NCBI GenBank assembly: GCA_033239525.1
Contig: BSYO01000014.1
Span: 5,126,536 to 5,190,535, forward strand
DNA length: 64,000 nucleotides
Direction: 5' to 3'
Source of the DNA: Nepenthes gracilis
Lineage: Eukaryota; Streptophyta; Magnoliopsida; Caryophyllales; Nepenthaceae
The notes below the pieces were generated by a model. That model worked only from the letters and a program-made list of their open reading frames with translations. It made no database searches and was not told where the DNA came from. The position numbers and the translations under genes are program-made. This document shows, one piece after another, positions 1 to 12,347 of the stretch. How positions within the stretch are numbered: position 1 is the first letter of the stretch; every line of letters begins with the position of its first letter.

Positions 1-493
1 AAGAGGATGATTCTGATGCATTGCCAGATTGCCCCACTCTGAGTTCATCTGCACTGCCTTTTGATTGTGATCAAGATCCTCCTCCCTGTAATGATGAACC
101 TACCCCTGATGCAATGCACGTCATGGCCTTGGTCGATCCGACTGTGCTTATTGTCGATGACGGTGTCGGATCGCCCAGTCAACCCCCCATCTCATCTCCC
201 CCCTGGGCCTAGTAGTCCAATCCATTGTTCGGAGCCTCCCGGTTCACATCCCTCGAAGCTGGAAAGGGCTTCCTCCGATCCTGGATTGCTTGGAGCTCTT
301 AACCCCTGTACTTCTTCCACCCCAGACCCTTCGACTGTTACACCTCATTGTGCTTCATTGCCAGGCCCTGCTGGTAGTTTGACAAAAAGTGGTCCATCAT
401 CCAGAAATGGGGACCGTGTTTCTTCTCGTTGAAATAAAAAATCTCGGGGGGTTAGTAATCCTTCCCTCCCCCTCAACCCTAACCCATGAATAA
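1..493 (+). pseudogene. LINE-A ORF1, C-terminal remnant
   Basis: This is the low-complexity, Ser/Pro-rich C-terminal part of a LINE ORF1 protein (nucleic-acid-binding, gag-like). Reading frames switch, so at least one frameshift is present. The end resembles the K element ORF1: both have a SSDPGL-like segment, then a KNGERPSSRR/RNGDRVSSR basic stretch, then a Pro/Ser-rich tail. The terminal codons read CAT GAA TAA, and the TAA at 491-493 overlaps the ORF2 start at 486. The DUF4283 domain would lie left of the window. The family assignment rests on this match and on the adjacent ORF2. Confidence 0.7.
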
Positions 494-2203
494 CATTGCC
501 TGTTGGAATGTGAGGGGACTTAATGGGATTGTCAAAGCCCACGAAGTCTGCAACCTCATTTGCTCCCATAGGTGTAGTATCGTTGGCTTGGTAGAAACCA
601 AGGTAGCGGAGAAAAACTCTCTTGCTATTTCCACTAGAATCAGACCTAACTGGTCTTGGGTTATGAATTACTCTTCGGGTTCGGGTGGTCGGAATTGGGT
701 TGGCTGGGATCCTAATCTGATTTCGTGCACTATTCTTTCCTTGGAGGACCAGGCCATTCATCTTGAGGTCCTGCTCCTCGAGGAAAATATTCGCTGCATT
801 TTGTCCTTTATATATGGTGCAAATTCAGTAATCTCCCGTAGACTCCTATGGGATAGCCTTCGCGCGGTGTCAAACCATCCAGGCGATCTCCCTTGGGCGG
901 CCCTCGGGGATTTCAATGTTATCCGATCCCCTTTCGAGGCCTTGGGTGGGATTTGGCATAACAATAGCTCGAATGACCTTGAAAACTGCCTTAGAGACTG
1001 CGATCTTAACGATGTGTGCCATGAAGACATGCATTATACCTGGAATGATGGGCGTGACTCTTCTCTTCGCATCTTCAGAAGCTTGATTGTATTGTCGCCA
1101 ATGGGTATTGGTTTGACAAATTTCGCAGGGCCAAAGCCCTTTTTCCCCCTCCGAGGGCTCTCGACCATTCGCCCTGTATTCTCATCCCTGCTGGCGTTCC
1201 ACCCCGTAAACACGGGTTGTTCCGGTTCAATAATTTTCTTACCAAATCCCCAAAATTTCTCCCTTTGGTTACTGATGCCTGGTTGGATGACATCAATGGC
1301 ACGCCTATGTTCAGGCTTGTGTCCTGACTTAAGCATGTGAAAAAATCTCTTAAAATGCTAAATGTCCATGAGGGTGATGTTCACGAGGAGGTCACCCGTG
1401 CCAGGGAAAGGCTTGACGCTATCCAAAGTCAGACTCCCTCTAACCTAGGGAGTCTTCTTGAGGAGCGTAGCTGTAAGGAGCTTACCATGCGGCCCTGGCA
1501 AAGGAAGCCGACTTTATGAAGCAAAAAGCCAAGATAAGGTGGCTCAAAGAAGGTGATCAGTGCAAAAAATACTTCTTTAAGACTGTGAATGGTAATAACA
1601 ATAAGAATCGGATTATTTCCCTTCTTGGTCATGATGGGAATCCTACCATCGGTGCTGAAAATGTTCAAAAGCTGATTGTGGACCACTTTAGTAGGGCTCT
1701 TGGGTCTGGTCGCACGTACAGATCGACTGATGCGGATCGGCTGCGTCCTTACATCCTTCATACTGTGCCTGAATCACTTATGGACTCTCTCGTGGGCCCG
1801 GTAACCGATGATGAGATCCGCAAGGGGATCTTTTCAATTGGTGACTATCGGGCCCCGGGGCCTGATGGTTTCAGTTCCCACTTCTTTAAGGAGTCGTGGG
1901 ATATCATTGGATCATCTGTTTGTGAAGCCATTCGTGATTTTTTCAATCATGGAAAGCTTCTCAAATAAATAAATTCGACGATCATCAGCCTAATCCCCAA
2001 AATCCAGTCTCCTTGGTTGGTATCTGATTATCGTCTCATTTCATGCTGTAATGTCATATACAAAGTCATCTCGAAGATTATTGCAAATCGCCTAAAGATG
2101 ACTTTACCTTATCTGGTCGATAAATGCCAAACGGCTTTTGTGGCGGGGCGCCAAATCAGTGACAACATTCTCATAGCCCAAGAGCTTCTCCACAAGTATC
2201 ATC

Positions 2204-2222
2204 TTTTTTTTTTTTTTTTGGT
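2204..2222 (-). mobile_element. Tail-only insertion 1 in LINE-A RT
   Basis: A 19-nt insert, read on the minus strand as ACC followed by 16 A, sits between two copies of AAGTATCATC (2194-2203 and 2223-2232). The uninterrupted HKYHLG coding sequence in other LINE copies shows the pre-insertion state. The minus-strand TSD ends in ACTT, so the junction reads ACTTACC, the family's 3' terminus. I interpret it as a retrotransposition event that copied only poly(A) and a few bases. Confidence 0.8.
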
Positions 2223-3039
2223 AAGTATCATCTTGGTCATGACCCTCCACGTTGTACTATGAAAATTGACCTCATGAAAGCCTATGACTCTGTTCATTGG
2301 GACTTCATTATCAATGTCCTGACCATCATAAAATTCCCGCGCCCAAAATGATAAATTGGATTAAGGAATGTATTACCACCCCCTCGTACTCTGTAAATAT
2401 CAATGGTGAAGCGGTTGGTTTTTTCAAAGGGGGTAAGGGTCTTTGTCAAGGAGATCTCATTTCTCCTCACCTCTTTGTTCTGGCGATGGAGGTGTTAAAC
2501 GGGATTATTGAATTCAAAGCTCGTATGAACAAAAATTTCACATTTCATTGGAATTGTGGACCGACTCATACTGTCATGCTTGCCTTTGCAGATGATCTTC
2601 TCCTCTTCCCTCATGCTGATGTCTGCTCTATCCGAATTATCAAGGATTGCCTTGAGGAATTCTTTTGGCTTTCTGGCCTGTCGGCTAACACAAATAAGAG
2701 TGGGGTCTTCCTTTGCTCTAAAGACCCGTCCCTTAATCAGAATATTGCCGATGTCCTGGGGTTCCAAGTTGGTTCTCTCCCCATTCGATACCTTGGCGTC
2801 CCTCAGATTTCTACCAGGCTGTCAATTCGGGACTGTAAGGCTCTCACTGAGAAAATTACTTGCCGAATCAAATCGTGGAAAAACAGGTGGCTCACTTTTG
2901 GGGGCCGCCTCCAACTGGTGGCCTCGATCCTCTCTTTTATCCACATCTATTGGGCCTCAGTCTTCATTTTACCCAAATCTATTCTTAACCAGATTGACTG
3001 CATTTTGAGGCGTTTCCTCTGGAATGGCTCTACGGACGG

Positions 3040-5184
3040 TTGAATGTATATGTAAACATCCAGATTTCGCTCTAACAATTTCGCTCTGACAAAGGCGATT
3101 TTCAAAATTCAAATTCGAATTTTGATTCTGCGGGCGTCGTCCTCGACGCGTCTGACTTTGGGTGCCGGGCGGCTCCTGTGCCTGCCCGGCCGGCCTCGGT
3201 TGCTTGCCCGCCCCCCGTCACCCGGCTTCTATGTGCTGGTGCTGTCGGCCTCGGCGACCTCAAGAATTCGGTGTTGCCTGCGATTTTGATTGCCTGCGTT
3301 TTTCGACCATCTTTTCGCCTTCGTGGAGGCGAAGGCTCCTCCTAGGTTGGAGAGTTCGTGGCTGGTTGGGTGATGCTTGACCGAAGCCTGAATGTACCGG
3401 CCGTGGAACCGTTGGATGCCTATGAACTTTCGGTTACGTGGCTCAGGAGCTAATTCCGTTGGCGTCCTGGTAGGTCTCGCTCTCTGTTCGGCTTCCCGTG
3501 CCTGGAGTCTTGGGCTGTTGGATTGGCTTTCCTCTGCCAATGTGATTCACCATTGTTAGTTGGGTTTTTGGGGTGCCCATGCTGCTCTGGGTGGAGCTTT
3601 TGGCTGAGGTTTTGTGATCCGATAGTGTTATCTTGGCTGCAACGGCTGGCTGTTGAGTCGAGCTCCTGGCTGGTTGTTGTCTCTGTGGTCGCTGCCTTAT
3701 GGGGTGAAATGCCTGTCTGCAATAGTGGCATCTGCGATTGGGTTCCCGGTGGGCTGTTGCCTCTTCTCGTAGTAGTGATGCTGCCGAATGTACCCGGATG
3801 CTGCTCCGATTGGCTGTGTTTCCCATTTGTTGATTGGGTAGGGGGTGCCCGTGGGCTTATGGTTTGGGTCTCGTCGGCTGAGAAATGAGTAGCTGAATGT
3901 GGTTCTTTTTGGTGGCTTTTTGCTCTTCTTGTTTGAGGTGATACCTTGCCGGTGAGCTGATTAATTGTGGTGTCTGTGGTAAAGTCCATTGGACTGATTG
4001 TCTGGCTAATTCAGCCTGTATTGATGTTGTTGCCTGTTGCAACTTCATCTTTTGTATGGCTTGCTGCAATGATTGGTATTTACCTCCTCTGGTTTTATTG
4101 ATCCTTTGCTGCAGCCAGAATTTGATTGAGGGACAGTGGTATTTTCTTCTGTCTCGAGATCTTTCTTCTGCAACTTTGCTTGCTGAATTTTCGGCTACTT
4201 CGTCCTCTGCATCAGGAGCAGCCGATTTTGCCTTCTGATGATGTCCTTGGATTGTTTGTGTCTGGCGATTTCAGCCAATTAGCTGAATTTGTTTCTTTGC
4301 ATCAATTCTGAATCATATGATCTATGGATTGCTGCTTTGGTCTATCGATGCTATTGTTGCGGCTGAATGGACTCCAGTGCTGAAGGATGTTCGGTTGCTG
4401 CACTTCTATTGCAATGGTTTGGTGATTGTGGCTGCTGGATTAATGGCGTTGGATGATGTTGGGTCATGGTGCTGTACCCGTATACTGGGCCATGATGCTT
4501 CTCTGTAGAATTATGCAACTTATTTTGTTCTGCAGTTCAGTAGTGCTATTTGGTTGGTGCTGCCTGCCTGTGCACTGTGATTGTGCTGAGCTAAATGCTG
4601 GTCCCTTGTGGTATGATGGCATGGTGGGAGCCAATGTTGATGTGTTTAGCTGGTTTTGGTACTGGAGTATTCTGCTCTCAAGTGCGTTGTGCTTCTGCCG
4701 GGCCAATTTGTGTGGTTCAGCTGCCTGTTGTAGTGCATTTTGCTGTTGGCTAGCTGCAGTAGTGCAGCAACCGATGGCAATGTCTTGCTGGAGCTGCTGG
4801 AATGCTTTCTGGCTGCTGTGGTGTGGAGCTGTGGGACTTAAGCTGATGTCGGATGTTTTTGTGCTGCATCTGCTGGCCGTAGGCTGTTGGTGCTAAAATG
4901 CCATGTAGGCTGCCTGCTGGCTCTTTCATGTTGCTGGCATTCTGGATCTTGCCTGGGAATGGCAGTTTATTTTTGTCTAGGAATTACCATTGTGTGATGC
5001 TCTTGTGTCATATGATCACCAGCCATTTTATCCTTTAGCTGGTATCATCAGTTGTATCTAAGTGCTCGGGGCATGCCCTAACTTTTTTGGTTTATCCCCA
5101 AGTCGGAAAAACACTTGGTGATAATTCCATACTTGTAAATTTTCTCCCATAAATCCAAATCACTTACTTATCAAAAAAAAAAAA
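3040..5184 (+). mobile_element. E1: full-length ORF-less short element, 2.1 kb
   Basis: E1 is bounded by a perfect 14-bp TSD, GGCTCTACGGACGG (3026-3039 and 5185-5198), and splits the LINE-A reverse transcriptase. The 5' end has an AT-rich self-complementary box (AATTCGAATT near 3111) followed by a GC-rich leader (about 3130-3260). The rest is CTG-rich with no conserved ORF. The tail has the GCTCGGGGCATGCCC hairpin (about 5063), a TTATCCCCAAGT/ACTTGGTGATAA stem-loop (about 5093-5127) and CTTACTTATC plus poly(A). Element Z (60022-62133) matches it along its whole length, so E1 is a defined non-autonomous subfamily member rather than a random truncation. Confidence 0.9.
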
Positions 5185-6299
5185 GGCTCTACGGACGGGA
5201 AGGCAAATGCAAAAGTGGCTTGGTCCGATATTTGCTACCCTAAGAGTGAAGGTGGGTTGGGGCTTAAAAATTTGCAGGCTCAAAATAAAGCCCTTATCTG
5301 CAAGCTCTTATGGCGTATCCTGTCTAAAGACCCCGAATCGGCATGGTCTTCTTGGATCCAAAAGACTAGAATCAAGGACCGGTGCATCTGGACCCTCAAA
5401 GTCCCTGATTCTGCCCCTTGGAGCTGGAGGAAGATCATGAAACTTCGTTCGTTCATGTGCTCACATGCTGTTAAGATCATTGGTGATTGTGTCGATTCCT
5501 TTATCTGGCATGACAATTGGCACCCGGGTGGCCCGCTCAGTAGGGTTTGCACGGATCGCATCCGTACGATCACTGGTTTATCTTGGGACGGCAAGGTCTC
5601 TTAGATAATCAGAGATAACCAATGAGCCTGGCCTAATCCTTTTGATCAGGAGGTTTCTAGTCTCGCCACAAACATGCCCCATTATTCGCCCAACGATGAG
5701 CTTAAAGACTCTTTGAGATGGGTTGGTAGCTCTAACGGTGTCTTTTCGTCTAAGTCTGCCTACCTCCTCTTTCACCCGCCTAAGCCGAAACTGAGCTGCA
5801 CTAACCTTGTCTGGGGTTCTTTCCATATTCCTGCCCACGCCTTCACCCTTTGGCTGGCTATAAAAGGCCGGCTTAATACCTCCGACCGTGTTTACGGTAT
5901 TCCCAACCTCTCCCTCACTTGTTCTCTCTGTGATTCGAGACATCGAAAACCATGACCATCTTTTTCTCTTGCCCATTCTCCTCCTCCGTGTGGACTTCTA
6001 TCCAACGGATTCTTGGCATTCAAGTGGCCATACCCCATCTGGTCCCATAATGTTAATTGGGCTGCACACATGTGGAAAGGTAACAACCTCATCGCCCTCT
6101 CAAAGCGTCTCTCTTGCGGCCATTTGTTTATTATATTTGGAGAGAACGTAATAATCGTATCTTCGAGAGTTCACCCCATCAGGATGCTTCCCAGATCTGC
6201 TCCTAGGTTTCAAACGTCGTTCGAGACAAACTAAAGGCCTCCTTGCCTATTGCTGGTCGCCCTAACCACTCGCTGGTTAGGCGATAGAACTTATAAAAA

Positions 6300-8563
6300 T
6301 TAAAAAATTAAAAAAAAAAGGGGGGGTGGTCTCCTTTGCTTATTTAGAGGCTGCTGTCCTCTGTTTGCCCTTAAGGGTTGTGCTGCTGGGGGTTCTGCTC
6401 TGTGGTGGCCTTCTGATGGCGCTCTGCCGGGTCTGGCTCCCCGCTGCCCTACCTTATGTTGCTGAACCTTCTGGTTGCTGCCTCCCAGGTGCGGGTCGTC
6501 TGATTTGGCTTTTGTTCCCGCCTTGGGAGCCTTGGTTGTTCTCTCCTCTCCAAAAAAAAAGGGTTCCCTGAGCCCAAAAAAAAAAAAAAAAAAGTGGGGG
6601 TGTTTGGATCCTGGGGTTTTTTGCTGCTGGGCCTTGGTTGATACTGATTTTGCAGGATTCTCTTATGCTCTTTGTGGTGGGTTTTTTTCTTGAGTCTGAC
6701 ATGGCTGTGGCTATTCCTGCTTTGGGTTGATGATACTGCTCCCTGAAATTGAGATGTGGATTCTCCTGGTTGGGATTGGAGTGTCTTGATCTGGTTTGTT
6801 GCTCTGTGTTGTGGCTGGGGGTTATGTGGGATGGTGCCTTGGCGTTCTATGACTGTTCTGCCTCTGGCCATGAATCTAGTCAGTGTGATGTGTTGGACCT
6901 GATTAGCTGTTTCTGTTGTGGCTATGCCGAGCTGCTGAAACACAGAAGTGGGATGCTCAGTCTGGCTCACTGTTTTGTTACTGATGTTGCACATGTGGCA
7001 TTGCTAAGGAGCTGGTGTTGTCAACTCTTTCCCTTCTGCTGGGCCAGTTGACCGGTTGTACATTTCTACACACCTGTTAATCTGCTGTGAACCTATTGCT
7101 GTATGGATTTTCTCTGCTATTATTTTGGCCATCACAATTGCTAATGTGGCTGTTGCTGAGATGTTGGAGTAATGCCGAGCTGGTTGGTCGAGTGCTGGTA
7201 TCTGATATTGGCTCTCGGGGGTTGGGTTTGGAAGATTATCAGTTGGGCCTGAATTGTTGCTTGGAGAGATGCTGAGATTGCATGGTTTGCTGGCGGATCT
7301 AGACTATGATTCCTCATGGGCTAGCTCCCTATTGCTGATCTTTGCTGGGACTGCTCGCGGGCGCAGCTGATCTTGCTAATGTAGCACAGCTCCATTATCT
7401 GTCGGGCTTGGGTTTGCTATGTGTTCGAGAATTGAGCTGACTGGCTACAGAAGGCGTCCTTGCCATTTTTTGCAGCTGGTTTCGTGGGTTGTTGAAGGCG
7501 TCCTGCTTTCCTCTGTGGTTCTTTTTTCTTTTCTCTGCTTGCTAGGTTACTCTGATTATTGCGCTGAAGCTGTGTTGGGCAGTGCCCTGCTGAAGCTGCT
7601 GGCCTTTGGTCTTGTTTTTGTGGCGTGGAAGCACTGGTCTTATGCTGCTGGCGGCGTTGGTTATGGGTTGAAAACTCTTAAGCTGTTTTTGTTGGCTATG
7701 ATGCTGTAACATTTAGTATTAGCCTGGCCTACTTGCTGTCCCACCTGATTCAAGGAATGATGCTGCTCATGGTGGTTAACATGCTAGTTATTCTGGGTGG
7801 CTATTTTGCCGACGGGTGGTGCTGCTACTTTTCTTAAGTGATGTTGTTGGGTATGTGCTGATTATGCTGCCTGCTGATGCAATGTGCTGCTGGAGCTGGG
7901 GAATCGGAATTAGAGGATTGCTGTTTGGTGGATGGCAGGGCTTGGTATCTGCAGTTGCTGTTTCGTGGCTGGCCTGCGGGTGGTGCTACAGTTGCTGTGC
8001 AGATGTGCAATTTTCTTATCCTGAATGTGCTGGTGCTGAAATGACCAAGCCTTATTGGAGCTGCTGGATTGCCATAATGTCTGCTGGGGCCTGGAATTAT
8101 TGGATCTCGGCTGCTGGTCGGGCAGTCCACATTCTGGGCCTTTACTGCTGCTGGCCTTGTTCATTGGGATCACGGCTGTTATGCGTTAATGCTCCCGATG
8201 TGGGTATGGCTGGTTTTGTAGTACCATTGCAAATGAAGGTGCTGCTATTTTTGTTCTCTCATGTTGCTATGCTGTCTGGCTAGTGCGATGCTACCCGTTA
8301 CCGTTGCTGATCCAAGATGAATATATCAGTTGGGTCTGTTTTTCTGTCCTAGGTTCTTTAGGCGCACATTTTCACGAATCTTTTCGTGTGTATTAGATGA
8401 CAATTGTGGTAGTTTTTTTTTTTTTTGATATACTAGTTGCTCGGGGCATGCCCTAGAGCTTAATGTTTTACCTCTAAGTAAAATACTTGGAGTTAAAATA
8501 TTTTTCTTGTAATTATTTTCTCCCATTAATCCAAAATTCTAACTTACCAAAAAAAAAAAAAAA
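6300..8563 (+). other. LINE-A 3' module: internal A-tracts, CTG-rich region, hairpin tail
   Basis: After ORF2 there is an A-rich tract and a G run (about 6295-6326), about 230 bp, then A-tracts at about 6551 and 6579. About 1.9 kb of CTG/TTG-rich DNA follows, without a credible gene. The small Leu/Trp/Cys-rich ORFs are products of CTG bias. The tail includes GCTCGGGGCATGCCC near 8432, an imperfect TACCTCTAAGT/ACTTGGAGTTA stem and AACTTACC plus poly(A). Confidence 0.75.
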
Positions 8564-8706
8564 GTACTAGGTGCTCGGGGTATGCCCTAACTTTTTATGT
8601 TCTAACTCCAATGTCAAAAAATTTAGAGTTATAACATAGGTTTTGTAAATTTATTTTCTCCCTTTAATCCAAAATACACACTTACTTACCAAAAAAAAAA
8701 AAAAAA
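8564..8706 (+). mobile_element. U: 3' tail of an element interrupted by LINE-A
   Basis: A second complete family tail follows directly after the LINE-A poly(A): GGTGCTCGGGGTATGCCC, a TAACTCCAA(TGT)/TTTAGAGTTA stem-loop, CACTTACTTACC and poly(A) at 8691-8706. The short GTACTAG at its start is the normal sequence just upstream of this tail, so U looks split by LINE-A at that point. The body of U would lie left of the window. Confidence 0.65.
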
Positions 8707-10827
8707 GCATGTTCCTTGGTTGATCTCCTGTTGCTGAGAACTGTTTTTTTTTTTGGTAAGTAAGTATTTTGGATTAATGGGAGAAAAAAATATTACAAAA
8801 TTGATGTTTTATCGCCAAGTATTTTAACTTGGGGATAAAACATAAACCGCTGGGGTATACCCTGAGCAAAAGTACATCCAAAGGTACAAAACAAGCCTCT
8901 AGGAGGCCCACGATCTACAAACCCTATAGAGTTGAAAAATATTACAGAAAAGTTCAAAAACCTACAGCAGCAGGCCCATCAGCCATACACACCAGCTTTC
9001 GAACATCCCTGGAACCCACAGTCTACAGCACAACCTTCAGCAGGGGAGCATGATGTTATCAGCAACCAACTGCAAACCAACACTACTCAACAACCGCATC
9101 TTTGCCAGATCAACAGTCCAACATCCAGTTAAGGACAGTCGGACAGCCCACAATTCAGCATTTTTGCATTTTACAGCACCTTTCGACACAGTCGGACAGT
9201 TGCTGAGAACTGCTGTTTACGCATTGCTCTCCATTTGTTTGCTAAGCTGGCCTCTGCTTCTGCTGGTGTATGTTGGAGTACTGCTGCATAAGCATTGCTA
9301 CTCCATTTGTTTGCTGAGCTGGTTTCTGCTTCTGCTGGGGCAAGCTGTTGGTCTTTTCTTGCTGAGGTGTTTGGGATGCATGGAAGCTGGTTAGACTAGC
9401 AGCTGGGACTCCAATGTGGATGTTGATTTCACAATTGTTTGTTTTCTTTGTGAAGAAAGTGGTGGATCAGCGAATGGAGTTGCTCCTAACGATGGATGTG
9501 GTTATTGATGTTGTTGCATCCTGTTGAGTGTAGCACATTGCTGATGCTGCTTACTTGCTGATATTCTGATGTTGTCCAGCTGATGGCGACTTTGAATTTT
9601 GGACCTTTGCTTCTGGGAGCCACCTTCTGATGCTGGTGCTTTTGATGGTGGTGGCTGTCTTGGAATGGCATGGAGCAGGGGTCACACTCAGACGATTGCC
9701 AGATGCCCTTGCAAATGTTATCCCTCCTCTTGGAAGGCTGTAACTCAATTGCTGCTCTTAAGTTGGGCTTGTGAAGAGCAGCTAACGATGTAGGAGGTGC
9801 TGTAAAGGCTTTCTATGCTGCTGTCACAGTGTTGCCTCTTGTGATCGATTCTATGGAGTCGATGGTTGTGGCGGGAAGTTTACTACATGTGCCTACTTCT
9901 TTGGCAGAGTCTTTCACTTTGCTGTTGATATGAGCTGCTGTGGAATAATGGTAGCTTCAAATGGTTGTTTATATGGAAATCCTTCCTGCTGTTGCTGAAG
10001 GACGCTGCTTTTGATGCCAACGCTGCTATGAATTTTCTGAGGCGGCTCCGTGCTGTCCATATTGCCCTGCTGCTGGTCCCAGTGTTGATTTTCTTGGTTG
10101 CTGTAATCCTGTTCTGTTGCTGTTGAAGACGGCAGCATGGTGTTGCTGAAAAGGCCCCTGGGTGGCCTGAAGATCCATTTGGCAATAATGTTGAAGCTGG
10201 TGGAGACACGAATTCTTCTGTTGCCAGTTTCAGTAGCTGATGTTGGAAGGGTGCAGAATCCGGTTGCTGCGATGAAAGGCAGCTGCTGTCGGTTTGCTGC
10301 TTTCTCATTCTTGCATGGAATTAAAATGCTAGACGCAGCATCTTGAAGTTGTGAGCTGATGAGGCTGCGGTGCTGTTGCTACTGGCGCCTGCTGTGCTAT
10401 TGGCTTGGCTTGTCCTGGATGTGGACACTAGATATCCTGGATCCATTTTGGTGACTTGGATATCTAGTTATCCTAGATATCAGCTGCCATTTGCTCCTTG
10501 CTGTGAAAACTAGGGTGCTTTTGGTTGCCGGCTGATACGTTCTAAAGTAGTAAGTTGCTGCGGGGTGATCGGATGATGTTGTTCCAATCGTCTCGAGAGT
10601 AACTGATTTTGCTTTAACTTATGTATAATGATAGTGTTCTTTTTTTTGTTTTTCTGTAAGATAGTTTCTCTTAGGTTTTTTGAGAAATTCTCTGTTGTAT
10701 CAGTTGCTCGGGGTATGCCCTAGCGTTTTATGTTCTAACTCCAAGTCAAAAAATTTGGAGTTATAACATTGCTTTTGTAAATTTTTCTCCCGTTAATCCA
10801 AAATACACACTTACTTACCAAAAAAAA
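8707..10827 (+). mobile_element. V: CTG-rich family element, 5' end outside window
   Basis: This CTG-rich non-coding stretch ends in a canonical tail (GTTGCTCGGGGTATGCCC near 10702, a TAACTCCAAGT/ATTTGGAGTTA stem-loop, ACACTTACTTACC, poly(A) at 10820-10827). It lies against LINE-B ORF2 sequence on the minus strand, so V inserted into LINE-B. The other TSD copy is outside the window. A 455-bp antisense family copy interrupts it at 8744-9198. ATCC/GGAT-rich direct repeats near 10430-10490 (GGATATCTAGTTATCC-like) are the only other structure noted. Confidence 0.75.
8744..9198 (-). mobile_element. 5'-truncated family copy in V
   Basis: This antisense copy is bounded by a perfect TSD, GTTGCTGAGAACTG (8730-8743 and 9199-9212). 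On the minus strand it ends in a stem-loop pairing around CCAAGT/ACTTGG (about 8803-8842), then ACTTACTTACC and poly(A). About 300 bp of upstream module is retained, so it is a short 5' truncation. Confidence 0.88.
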
Positions 10828-12347
10828 AGTTTTAGAGAGGATAGGGGTACCGTGAATCCGATCCGTGGTGTTAAGCCTACCCCTTATAGCCAGCCAGAGA
10901 GTAAATGCATGGGCAGGGATGTGTGAGGGGCCCCAGACTAAGTTTGTCCAGCTTAGTTTGGGCTTTGGAGGGTGAAAAAGAAAGTAGGCCGACTTAGTAG
11001 AGAAATGGCCATTTGGCCTTCCATCCCAACGCAAGGTATCTTTACGCTCAGAACTAGGGAGGTAATGGGGCATATTTTCGGCAAGGCGAGAGACTTCCTG
11101 ATCAAAAGGATTAGGCCAAGACCATTGATCATCTCTAATTATTTGAGCAACCTTTGCGTCCCAAAATAACCCCGTGACCAGGCGAATTCGGTCCGAGCAC
11201 ACATTAGTGAGCGGGCCCATAGGGAGCCAGTGGTCATGCCAGATAAAGGTATCAACGCCATCACCAATGATCTTAATTGTGTGGGTGCACATAAAGGGCC
11301 GGAGTTTCATGATCTTTTTCCAGCTCCACGGTGCTGAATCAGGGACTTTTAGGGTCCAGATACACCGATCCTTTATTCTAGTCTTGTGGACCCATGATGA
11401 CCAAGCCGATTCGGGGTCTTTTGTCAAGATACGCCATAACAGCTTGCATATGAGGGCTTTATTTTGTGCCTGCAGATCCTTAAGCCCCAACCCACCTTCA
11501 CTCCTAGGGTAGCAGATGTCAGCCCATGCAACATTTGCATTAGCCTTTCCTTCAGTGGAGCCGTTCCACAAGAACCACCTTAACAAGGATTCAATCTGAT
11601 TCAAAATGGATTTGGGGAGAAGGACAATGGATGCCCAGTATAGGTGGATGGACGATAGGATGGAAGCTACAAGTTGCAGCCGTCCCCCGAATGAGAGCCA
11701 CCTATTTTTCCATGATTTAATCCGCCTAGTAATTTTCTCACTGAGGGTGTTGCAATCGCGGATCGACAGCCTGGTGGTAATCAGCGGGACACCCAGGTAT
11801 CTAATGGGAAGAGAGCCCAATTTGAAACCCAGGATATCGGCAATAATCTGAGGAAGAGAGGGGTCCTTGGAGCATATGAATATTTCGCTCTTATTCACAT
11901 TTGCCGAAAGGCCAGAGAGCCAATGGAATTCCTCAATGCAGTCCTTTAGAATACGAATTGAATCGGCATCGGCGCGAGAGAATAAGAGAAGGTCATCTGC
12001 AAAGGCAAGCATTAGAGTCTTAGATGCCTTACAATTCCAGTGAAAATTGAATTTTTCATTCCTACAGGCCTTGGCATTAATAATCTCATTCAAAACTTCT
12101 ATAACCAAAACAAACAGGTATGGGGAAATGGGATCACCCTGCCGAATCCCCTTTCCCCCTTTGAAGAAACCAATCGCCTCCCCATTAATATTGACAATTG
12201 TACGAGGGGTAGTTATGCATTGCTTAATCCAGTCGATCATTTTAGGTGGGAAATTCATAATGGTCAAAGTAGAAATAATGAAGTCCCAATGTACTGAGTC
12301 ATACGCTTTCATGAGGTCAATTTTCATGGTGCAACGAGGAGGATCAT
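10828..12347 (-). pseudogene. LINE-B ORF2: RT palm to connection/zf-RVT block
   Basis: This block is a long open frame on the minus strand, starting near 12327 with MKIDLMKAYDSVHWDF and continuing through GKGIRQGDPISPYLF, the FADDLLLFSRAD catalytic block, LPIRYLGVPL and the WKNRWLSFGGRLQL region. It reaches LWLAIRGRLNTTDR of the zf-RVT segment near 10850. There V interrupts it, and the last 30-odd residues of the open frame belong to V. Within the block it is one of the best-preserved RT stretches in the window. The missing N-terminal RT motifs are in the next block. Confidence 0.88.

Larger units (their letters stand above)
486..6290 (+). pseudogene. LINE-A ORF2: endonuclease / reverse transcriptase, broken
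   Basis: ORF2 of an L1-type LINE would nick the target and prime reverse transcription there. It starts at 486 with MNNIACWNVRGLNG, the usual start of the plant LINE endonuclease. The endonuclease blocks ETKV, LGDFNVIRS and YTWNDGRDS follow to about 1080, where the frame breaks. RT begins near 1516 and shows YRLISCCNVIYK, KAYDSVHWDF, GKGLCQGD and FADDLLLF. A TAA at 1966-1968 replaces Gln. E1 splits the gene at 3040. After 5199 the connection domain and the zf-RVT region (CSLC...) continue to the WNL-like end near 6290. Further TAG/TGA codons occur near 5604, 5623 and 6286. It is certainly inactive. Confidence 0.88.
1..8563 (+). mobile_element. LINE-A: L1-type LINE, 5' end outside window
   Basis: This LINE enters from the left edge in the 3' part of ORF1, continues through a broken ORF2 and an internal A-rich tract near 6290-6320, and ends in a CTG-rich 3' module with the family hairpin tail and poly(A) at 8549-8563. 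E1 (3040-5184) and a tail-only insertion (2204-2222) lie inside ORF2. Its distal 3' module, about 7980-8560, closely matches element F' at 12700-13298, so the two belong to one subfamily. The poly(A) is followed directly by the tail of another element (U), suggesting LINE-A inserted into U. The matching TSD copy would lie left of the window. Confidence 0.85.

Noticed and set aside
6240..6270. CCTAACC/GGTTAGG hairpin at the ORF2 end as a second 3' recognition stem
   Set aside because: It codes for the PNxSLVRRW end of ORF2 and is only partly paired in K, so coding constraint explains it as well.
7419..8283. Open frames of 60-180 codons in CTG-rich modules as small membrane proteins
   Set aside because: Their Leu/Trp/Cys/Ala richness follows from CTG, TGG, TGC and GCT repeats, frames are not kept between related copies, and similar frames occur on both strands.
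10735..10827. C-terminal extension of the LINE-B ORF2 frame
   Set aside because: These codons belong to the V tail, joined to LINE-B by the insertion; the frame stays open by chance.
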